NCBI RefSeq assembly: GCF_963678635.1
Contig: NC_087064.1
Location: forward strand, 23,052,509 to 23,112,508
From: Symsagittifera roscoffensis
Lineage: Eukaryota; Xenacoelomorpha; Acoela; Convolutidae
DNA: 60,000 nt
Direction of reading: 5' to 3'
The notes beneath the pieces were generated by a model. That model worked only from the letters and a program-made list of their open reading frames with translations. It was not told the DNA's origin and did not search any database. The translations under genes were made by a program, and so were the position numbers. Of the stretch, positions 52,693 through 60,000 are shown piece by piece; the stretch's first letter is position 1; each line of letters starts with the position of its first letter.

Positions 52693-53492
52693 CCGAAAAA
52701 CAAGATGAAACAAGAGACGAAATTAGAAGAATTTAGAAGTTTTAGAACTTCTAAACGATGGAAAAAGAAGAAAACAAAGGAGTGATGATGATAAAATTAA
52801 ACTCAGAATTGTTTTATGTGTGTGAAAAAACTCAAGTGAGAAACCAAGCAACCAAGTTTTAATTGAAAACTGAAACATTTAGTTGAGTTTTGAAATTGTT
52901 GCATTTATAAATTTGCATTTTGATTTTAGTTGAAAGGCTTTAGAGACACTCACTTACTATTTATTTAAAAAGGCTTGAGTGAAGGAGTATATTTAAATAT
53001 TCCAGCCTACATGACTGTTTTTAATCAGCTAGGAGAACTGATCACTTTGTGGTGACATGGAAGGCTTGGGTAATCTCTCGAAGAGGGAGATTGTTTCATT
53101 GTTCTTTCTAACCACAGAGTTTCTTAGTTTTAAGATTCAGGACAATAACAAGCAAGATTTCCGAAGGGAAGAAGCATAGTAGGATAATTTTAGCTTGTTG
53201 GTTGGCAGGACTGTTCTGCAAACCAACACCTTTTAAATCTAGGAGAAAAAATTTTAATCAGGACATTGACATTGGAAGTCGGAAAATATGTTTTATTTTA
53301 GGTCATATCCTCAATGTGCAGATTAATGAAAGAATTTGAAGGCTATAGTGATGTCGTATGATGCCATTTATATTCCGCAGTGAGTCGATGTGACGTGGAT
53401 AAAAGTAATTTCGTGCATCTTGTAAATTCTGTTCGATGACACTGTATCTATTTTACGAACATTGCGTGATTCAATGAGGACATTGACCGGAC
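52693..53492 (+). other. 3' untranslated region of the giant element
   Basis: About 800 bp of AT-rich sequence with no open frame of note, between the last coding segment and the polypurine tract. Confidence 0.7.
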
Positions 53493-53505
53493 TGTCCGGG
53501 GAGTA
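53493..53505 (+). promoter_or_regulatory. candidate polypurine tract
   Basis: TGTCCGGGGAGTA immediately precedes the 3' LTR. The purine run GGGGAG is short for a PPT, but the position is right. The same TGTCCGGGGAG occurs at four places inside pol (40109, 40175, 40241, 42723). Confidence 0.5.
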
Positions 53506-54428
53506 TGTGACATTCGACCAGAAGGGACAAAATGCAATCTCTGCAGTTGAAGAATTTTTAGCAGCGGACCTTCCGAGCTAGTGATTTTGAAGGATTAACG
53601 ACGTTATTCGGATGATTAGTAGAACGGTGAAGGTCAAGATGTTCTGGTATTTGAAGTTTTAAATTTTCGAAGTGATGACGCAACATTTCTGAGAAACATC
53701 AGAAACGGCCATTATGAAGGAAGAGCTAAAAAGAAAGAGAACAACATTAGTTGCGATTGCGAGAAGAACAGAAATAGTGATTAAGAAACGACAACGAATC
53801 ACGGATAACAGAGAACGTTCCGAGTTGCAACTATTGTGTCGCTACAATAGTTGCAAGGCCGTTGCGAATAACGGTGAAGGGTGGAAGACGGCCTTCCGGG
53901 TTACGGAGAAATCAAATTTAACGTGCTTGATTCAGTGGATTCAAGAATCCGGAAGGGTTTCGGGACTGAAACTTTTATCATTTTATATAAACTTTTAGCT
54001 TCTTGTCATGTCCTGAATTGAATTTAATTAACAACTGGATTCATTTTGATAAAGATGAGAAGCTAGGAGTTGGGGGAAAGGGTTGATCCATCTTCGATGG
54101 AGATGATGATTTTTATCTACTGAACAAAAACAATAATAATTCAATAAATAGTAATAGCGCTATTTTTAGGAGTGACCTCGTGGTCTGGGGATACTGAGAC
54201 CCAGCCATGAGCTCACTATTTCTGCATGTAATTAAGTTAATTTGAGTGTTTTGACCGAAGCCGAAAGCATTAACTTTTTTTGTCGACCCGATGTTAGAAA
54301 AGACCACCGAAAGTACTGGCTTGGTAGAGACGGTGAAAATCATGCGAAGCTCTGTTTAGACGTTAGCCAGTCGTCTTAGAACTTAGTTTTGTTCTCTGTC
54401 GATATGTATCTTCCGGGCGAATGTTACA
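53506..54428 (+). repeat. 3' LTR
   Basis: 923 bp, TGTGACATTCG to ATGTTACA, nearly identical to 29827-30752. It has TATATAAA at 53984-53991, AATAAA at 54143-54148 and one AATCCGGAAGGGT at 53946-53958. It is followed by TTTT, as the 5' LTR is preceded by TTTT. Confidence 0.95.
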
Positions 54429-56045
54429 TTTTCGCTTAGTTTCTCTGCAAGTTTCTGGACGGTTTTTGTAGAGCCTTGTGCTGCTCCTCCGGTACACGCA
54501 AAAATTAGTGGAACAAAGCTGCTGTGTGTCAGATGCAGAATTCTTTGATGGTATTATAATGTTTTCTATACTCATGATAATTGTACGCGTCAGATATATT
54601 TTTAGGGCAGGATTTAGTATGTAGGTTGAAAATTTTTACATCGAAAAAGGTTCGACTGAATCGGCCTCCCCAGAGTCCATTTGCCCGGATGTCAAGTCCA
54701 GCGTCATCTTCAGTAGTGGTTGTTTTGTGGTGAAGCTTTCGCCTTCCAACGATTGAAATTTCGGCTCTATTTCAACATGACATTATTCGTCCAGGAGTGT
54801 CGCAACGGTATCGCGAATTTCATTATGGCTTAAGTGAGTGTATCTACCTTTGGGACAGTGTATATAGTGGGTCAGTGTGAACGGCTGTCCACATGGGCGT
54901 GTATGTGGAGTGTTTGGTGGTTCCCATCCATATCTCAGATGAAATCCATCTTTAAACTCTGATTTGTTGAGGGAAAATTGTGTTTTATAGGGGTAGCACT
55001 CTTAGACAAATCGATGATCCTTTCTGTGATGCTAGATTTTTTGTCCGTTTTTTTTCTAATGAGCAGTTTTTTCAAAACTTCAGCCTTTTTTGAGAGTGCG
55101 ATATTCCGTCTCTTTTTTTTGAGGTTTCTATTAATCAGATTTTGTTCCGTTTCAATTTTTCTTGGATCACTGTTTTCTAACGGATCAGAAATGGCTCTTG
55201 ACCACTCATAATTTATAGAAAAGTTCGTGTTATTGAGAAGATCTAATCCTCCCATTCTTAGTGATAAAACAAAAAGGCTATGATCTTCATCACTTATATA
55301 GTTTTTACCAGTAATACTATGAAGTAACTGCTGTTTTACGTTTTTCTCAATTTCATCCATTTTTAAATGCTTCCGGAGTTGTTCTGGTTAGAAAGTTTAA
55401 TTTTTTTTGAACTCCTTTTGTGAAGCAGGATTATTCATTTTGTGGTGATGTTTCAGCTATTTTGGAAAGCTTTTCAGTTAGGGTAGCTGTCTTTTCAATT
55501 TCGCCTTCCATGTAATTTTTGCATGCTGATGGTTCTTCCTTAACCGATCCAAGGAATCTAAAAGCGTCTTCCGTTGTAATATTTGTGCCTTCAAATACTT
55601 TTATGGCGCGTTCCTAACGGTTTTTCTTTTCTATGAGTTGACACTTGGAAGGCTTCACATTAAATCAGGAAACCTTTCCGTGCTTATCCAGGTTGCGCAG
55701 TATTGCGCGGAGACTTCTTTTGTCATCTGCGTACCATTTTTGGGTGACATTTGGTTTTTGCAGGAGCTCAATCAGTGGGATTAATAAGGCAAAACAACGA
55801 ATTATTTAGAGCACCAAGTTTTCTGTTTATGAAGTGATTATTTGCAGAGAGGATGGTTTTGGGGATAATAAGCACATTTGGGTTAAATAAGCACATTTGG
55901 GTACAAAAAAAATCGGTGACGTGGCAACTATGCCATCTAAATATAAGCAAACGAAATTTTGCCAAAACTCAATTTTTCACGAAACAAAAATTTTATTTCA
56001 TACAGAGAAAAAACAAGGTCCGGCCCTATTGGATGACGGAAATTT
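54429..56045 (-). pseudogene. RT element copy A, right part (interrupted and internally deleted)
   Basis: Minus-strand reverse-transcriptase element of a family with a cd01650-like RT, a Cys/His region and a nuclease-like C-terminus. From the right: RT piece with YADD (55722-55733), then the segment LSLRMGGLDLLNN (ORF 54935-55360), a CGQPF...HYIHC zinc-like region, a nuclease-like LDIRANGLWGGR with TFFDVKIFN, and FACTGGAAQG, breaking off where the giant LTR element inserted. Stops and frame changes are frequent. Compared with copy B, about 1.7 kb (equivalent of 57608-59322: PHD-like finger and first half of RT) is missing at 55779-55783. Confidence 0.82.
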
Positions 56046-56639
56046 ATCAAAGATGGCCAAGGTCGAGCCGTATTCTTGAAGAAAGACTAATAAATAGAAA
56101 AGTATATGGGATGTTTGCGCCTCTCTGTCGAGTGCTAGCGCTGGTTCAGGATCTTTGAGGACAGGTCTGTCAAGTAGCTCTCAGTAAAAGACAAGCCTGT
56201 TAAGTAGCTGTCAATAGAAGACAGGTCTCACATGTGTAATACTTTTTTTCAAAAGTCGCGGCCACTTTATATTCCTCGGACTTCGTTTTTTTTAAAATGT
56301 GAATAGGTTCACCTTGTGTACCGTTTTCCTAAAAATAATCATCATGTTTCACATAAACTCGGAAAAAAACAACACTTTCTTCATTAAAAAACGATATAAA
56401 TAAACCCCTTATTTGCCAGTTGAAAGTATTCTCAAATGAAAAAGAGTAAATCAATTTGTGATTAAAATAATTTCCAGATACACTTAATTCATTGATTTAA
56501 TTTTACGCATTTAAATGATAGTATCACTATCTTACAAAATTTTCATTTAAAAAAAATGGATTTTTTTCATGAAATCTTTCCATAGGTTGCCATTGTTAGA
56601 TCTTCTTTAAATATTAGCAAGTAAAAATAAATTGTTTGT
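56046..56639. other. sequence flanking copy A, duplicated at the window end
   Basis: 56046 to about 56460 is nearly identical to 59586-60000, so the duplication extends past the presumed end of the RT element. It contains two ~45-bp repeats with ACAGGTCTG/ACAAGCCTG and AAGTAGCT (56160-56230). No gene is seen. Confidence 0.7.
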
Positions 56640-56916
56640 TAGGATCGTTGATGTACAGGTTAAAAATGAGAGGTCCTAAAACAGTGCCGTGAGGGACACC
56701 TTGATGAACTGAGATCCAGTCCCATTCAGAGTTGTTTTTTATTGTTTTCTGGCATCGGTCTCTCATGAATTAATTTTTCAAGTCTATTGCAAGTTCAGAA
56801 TATTTAAGATTATGAATTTTTGTTTTGAATGATTATCGTCAATAGAATCAAATGCCTTCGAGAGATCTAAAAAAGAGCAAGCAACAAAACTGTTGGAATC
56901 AATTGATTTTGTTGCT
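56640..56916 (-). pseudogene. CR1/Jockey-like LINE reverse transcriptase fragment
   Basis: The minus strand encodes SFLDLSKAFDSID (RT motif A, 56838-56876) followed by WDWISVHQ and GVPHGTVLGPLIF with NLYIND (motif B region, 56642-56701). These are hallmarks of CR1/L2/Jockey-type LINEs. Only about 90 codons are present, ended abruptly on the right by a foldback (AAGCAACAAAA at 56878-56888 pairing with TTTTGTTGCTT at 56906-56916) and then by RT element copy B. Unrelated to both the giant element and the copy A/B family. Confidence 0.85.
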
Positions 56917-57490
56917 TGAGAGTGCGATATTCCGTCTCTTTTTTTTGAGGTTTCTATTAATCAGATTTTGTTCCGTTTCAATTTTTCTTGGATCACTGTT
57001 TTCTAACGGATCAGAAATGGCTCTTGACCACTCATAATTTATAGAAAAGTTCGTGTTATTGAGAAGATCTAATCCTCCCATTCTTAGTGATAAAACAAAA
57101 AGGCTATGATCTTCATCACTTATATAGTTTTTACCAGTAATACTATGAAGTAACTGCTGTTTTACGTTTTTCTCAATTTCATCCATTTTTAAATGCTTCC
57201 GGAGTTGTTCTGGTTAGAAAGTTTAATTTTTTTTGAACTCCTTTTGTGAAGCAGGATTATTCATTTTGTGGTGATGTTTCAGCTATTTTGGAAAGCTTTT
57301 CAGTTAGGGTAGCTGTCTTTTCAATTTCGCCTTCCATGTAATTTTTGCATGCTGATGGTTCTTCCTTAACCGATCCAAGGAATCTAAAAGCGTCTTCCGT
57401 TGTAATATTTGTGCCTTCAAATACTTTTATGGCGCGTTCCTAACGGTTTTTCTTTTCTATGAGTTGACACTTGGAAGGCTTCACATTAAA

Positions 57491-57673
57491 TCAGGAAACC
57501 TTTCCGTGCTTATCCAGGTTGCGCAGTATTGCGCGGAGACTTCTTTTGTCATCTGCGTACCATTTTTGGGTGACATTTGGTTTTTGCAGGAGCTCAATCA
57601 GTGGGATTATCCCATTTCCGTACATAGCCATTGCGAGGAGATCACCTTCCGTTGTGCCTTCGGTAGATGTCAA
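57491..57673 (-). pseudogene. RT catalytic core fragment in copy B
   Basis: A 60-codon open stretch containing GTTEGDLLAMAMYG (RT motif B) and WYADD (motif C, catalytic Asp pair). The usual Gln of G-T-T-Q-G-D-P is Glu and the Pro is Leu, in keeping with decay. Followed by a stop. Confidence 0.75.
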
Positions 57674-58800
57674 AATTGGATTATTGACATATAAATTTGG
57701 GGGATGTTTATATGAGATGGCCAGTTCATAATGTAGTGCCGGCAGAGGATTTCTACATTTTTAGAGCAAGTACTTTATGGGCAAGTTGAAGGCATTTTCC
57801 GCATCAATAAGTAGTATGGCGTCCGTTTCCGGTTTCTCAAACTCGTTCCTCAAGCTGTGTACAGTATATTCGATTCCACACTTCTGGCCTAAGCAGAGAT
57901 GGAATTTTTCAACGAGATTTTTAAGATCTGATTTTTTACATTGGGTGATTGTTTTGCCAATTATTCTTCTCAGAACCTCGCCTATACCAATGGGCCGTAC
58001 CCCTGGATTTTTGCCCAGACGTATTAGGCGACACGAGTTGTACGCCGTTAAGTTTTCATGGGGGGAACTTTACTTGCTATTGTGTAGGATAGCTTAGCAA
58101 TTGTTTTGCAAAGCTCAATGGATGTCTGGTTGAAGTGAGTTAATATACTTCTCCATTCGCACGCATCTAGACCTGAGGCAACTTGGCTTCCGTGCGTTTT
58201 CAGGGTTGATTTTCGAACTGTCTTGGCGTTTATTTGTTTGAAAATTAGAGGGGTGGTATGGCATTGTGTCTTCACTTACTTCGGTTATATAGTTAGTTTT
58301 CGCTGTTTTCGCTGTTTCTTTCAGGATACTATGGACTGTTTTTCCTTCAATGACTTTGTTAAGGGGAAGTACTCCTTTTGTTTTTTTGTCTAAAATGCAG
58401 CCAATGATGGCAGATATTTTTCCTGACTCATTAGTTTATCGAATTGCTTAACTTCCTAGTTTACTTTGCGCTTCTTCTGTTTTGGATGTCTAATTTGGAG
58501 AGCTTTCGCTTCAGTGAGAAGTTCGTCTAGTAGGCCTTGCTTCAATAGAATTATGCGGCGGCTCAAAAATTCGGAATTTGATCCGTTTGTTTCTCATTTA
58601 GTTTTGGGGAGGAGCAGATGTGGGAGAATCATTGCTGATTTCATTGCGACGCTAGAATTTGGCGTTTCTTCTACTAATGACAACAGCTGCTGGTTCAGTA
58701 ATTCTTTGAATTGGAAACCGGGCTTGTTCTTGCTTAGAACTATGAAGCGCGGTTTCCAGTTAACGACATTTTTTTTAAATAAATGTCGTTTAATTTATTT

Positions 58801-59145
58801 TCAAGTTCTTGGTCGATAAGTTTCCAGGGGTCGAGATGGCTGTAGTGGTTGCTGGGGGCGATGGATTAGATTGGGTTGAGTTGGGTAATACGTTTGTTTC
58901 GGGTGTTGCCGGTGATGGTTTTTTTGAGTTGTGATGGGGGCTATGCTTATTGGTCTGTTGGTGGAGATGGACCACTTTGCAAAGTTCTCAGGGGTGCCTT
59001 TTATGCAGGAGAACCCATCGTAATAAAATTTTCTGCTTTGTAGCCCGCTACAAGAGACATGGATGTTTGCTTTGCAAATGACACACCATCTGCCTCCTCC
59101 TCGGAATTGGCGTTTGCAAATATGGCAGTGCGTTTTATCGGCCAT
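58801..59145 (-). CDS. PHD-like zinc-finger N-terminal protein of RT element copy B
   Basis: 114 codons from an ATG at 59145. Cysteine and histidine spacing (CHIC, WCVIC, H-V-S-C, then FSC) fits a PHD-type C4HC3 finger, though the last Cys pair is incomplete. A Pro/Gln/Thr-rich tail follows and ends in a TAG/TAA-rich region. PHD fingers are found in ORF1-like regions of several retroelements. Probably a broken N-terminal part of the RT protein rather than a separate gene. Confidence 0.6.
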   Translation of the reverse strand: MADKTHCHICKRQFRGGGRWCVICKANIHVSCSGLQSRKFYYDGFSCIKGTPENFAKWSISTNRPISIAPITTQKNHHRQHPKQTYYPTQPNLIHRPQQPLQPSRPLETYRPRT

Positions 59146-60000
59146 AATTTGGCAGCGAGGAGGGTAAATTTATGATGAATATATACAAGTTAGCTGAGCG
59201 AGCAATAAAGTGGAAGTTTTATTACCATTAAAAAAATGAACACCATCTTTACAAAACATATAATCACTAATATTAACGTTTAGGTTGGTGGAAATAATTC
59301 GGATTCTTGAGTGGTAAAATCTATTAATAAGGCAAAACAACGAATTATTTAGAGCACCAAGTTTTCTGTTTATGAAGTGATTATTTGCAGAGAGGATGAT
59401 TTTGGGGATAATAAGCACATTTGGGTTAAATAAGCACATTTGGGTACAAAAAAAATCGGTGACGTGGCAACTATGCCATCTAAATATAAGCAAACGAAAT
59501 TTTGCCAAAACTCAATTTTTCACGAAACAAAAATTTTATTTCATACAGAGAAAAAACAAGGTCCGGCCCTATTAGATGACGGAAATTTATCAAAGATGGC
59601 CAAGGTCGAGCCGTATTCTTGAAGAAAGACTAATAAATAGAAAAGTATATGGGATGTTTGCGCCTCTCTGTCGAGTGCTAGCGCTCGTTCAGGATCTTTG
59701 AGGACAGGTCTGTCAAGTAGCTCTCAGTAAAAGACAAGCCTGTTAAGTAGCTGTCAATAGAAGACAGGTCTCACATGTGTAATACTTTTTTTCAAAAGTC
59801 GCGGCCACTTTATATTCCTCGAACTTCGTTTTTTTTAAAATGTGAATAGGTTCACCTTGTGTACCGTTTTCCTAAAAATAATCATCATGTTTCACATAAA
59901 CTCGGAAAAAAACAACACTTTCTTCATTAAAAAACGATATAAATAAACCCCTTATTTGCCAGTTGAAAGTATTCTCAAATGAAAAAGAGTAAATCAATTT

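Larger units (their letters stand above)
29827..54428 (+). mobile_element. giant Ty3/Gypsy-type LTR retrotransposon, 24.6 kb
   Basis: Two ~0.92-kb direct LTRs (29827-30752 and 53506-54428), starting TGTGACATTCG and ending CGAATGTTACA (imperfect inverted ends), bound an internal region of about 22.8 kb. TTTT flanks both sides. Order: leader with iterated motif, gag, inactive and active protease-like domains, RT, RNase H, long linker, integrase (Ty3/Gypsy order), macro domain, coiled coil plus SGNH hydrolase, large unknown coding block, 3' UTR. It is far larger than usual Gypsy elements (5-10 kb) but like the known giants in plants (Ogre) and planarians (Burro). Frame breaks and in-frame stops show this copy is not autonomous as assembled. 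The LTRs differ only slightly, so the insertion is relatively young. Confidence 0.93.
56917..60000 (-). pseudogene. RT element copy B (3'-truncated, retains PHD finger and RT core)
   Basis: 56917-57610 duplicates copy A (55089-55782). It then continues with the part copy A lost. In minus-strand order from the right: PHD-like finger ORF (59145-58801), a region like LLLPKT followed by SEFLSRRIILLKQGLLDELL, RT motifs NPGVRPIGIGEVLRRI (~58010-57960), IDAENAFN (~57808-57785), EGTTEGDLLAMAMYG (~57665-57620) and KWYADD (57549-57566). Frames are broken many times. The 5' part beyond 59323 again matches copy A, and the element or the duplication runs off the window. Confidence 0.82.

Overview
This is a repeat-rich, AT-rich window from an animal (invertebrate) genome. 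The evidence is an intron-split endophilin-A gene with animal GT-AG splice sites, together with LTR and non-LTR retroelements, hAT-type DNA transposon remnants, tRNA-like SINE modules and satellites. The species cannot be told from the sequence. The endophilin is divergent, which suggests a fast-evolving lineage.

Layout. 1-970: three and a bit copies of a ~306-bp TTTA-rich tandem repeat. 1055-1955: about twelve copies of a ~76-bp tandem repeat. 2.0-9.7 kb: intergenic, with dispersed repeats, a 24-bp minisatellite and several hairpins. 9713-29119 (minus strand): a complete endophilin-A gene in ten coding exons. All splice phases agree and predict 529 residues (N-BAR, unusually long Ser/Gly/Pro linker, SH3). 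Its 5' introns are tiny (67-72 bp) and its 3' introns are large and full of repeats, including a 2.84-kb hAT-like element with an 8-bp target duplication and an internal ~165-bp satellite, a 795-bp tandem duplication and a compound inverted repeat.

29827-54428 (plus strand): a giant (24.6 kb) Ty3/Gypsy-type LTR retrotransposon with ~0.92-kb LTRs that inserted into the C-terminal coding region of another reverse-transcriptase element. It has a 3-kb leader carrying about 18 copies of a 13-bp motif (AATCCGGAGGGGT). Gag, two retropepsin-like domains (one lacking the catalytic Asp), RT-RNase H with a very long linker, and a DD35E integrase follow. About 10 kb of extra coding sequence comes after the integrase: a TARG1-like macro domain, a coiled-coil plus SGNH-hydrolase protein resembling CR1/L2-type ORF1 proteins in layout, and roughly 2,200 codons of unrecognised protein with no visible envelope features. 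The coding region is interrupted by many frame changes, several at homopolymers or simple repeats, and by in-frame stops. This copy is therefore decayed, or the assembly carries indel errors.

54429-60000: remains of the interrupted RT element (minus strand; PHD-like finger, RT with YADD, nuclease-like C-terminus) in a partial tandem duplication. One copy has a 1.7-kb internal deletion, and a CR1/Jockey-like LINE RT fragment lies between the copies.

The most novel content is the giant retrotransposon: its macro and SGNH modules, its large unknown 3' coding block and its iterated leader motif. All readings are by eye; no search or alignment program was run.
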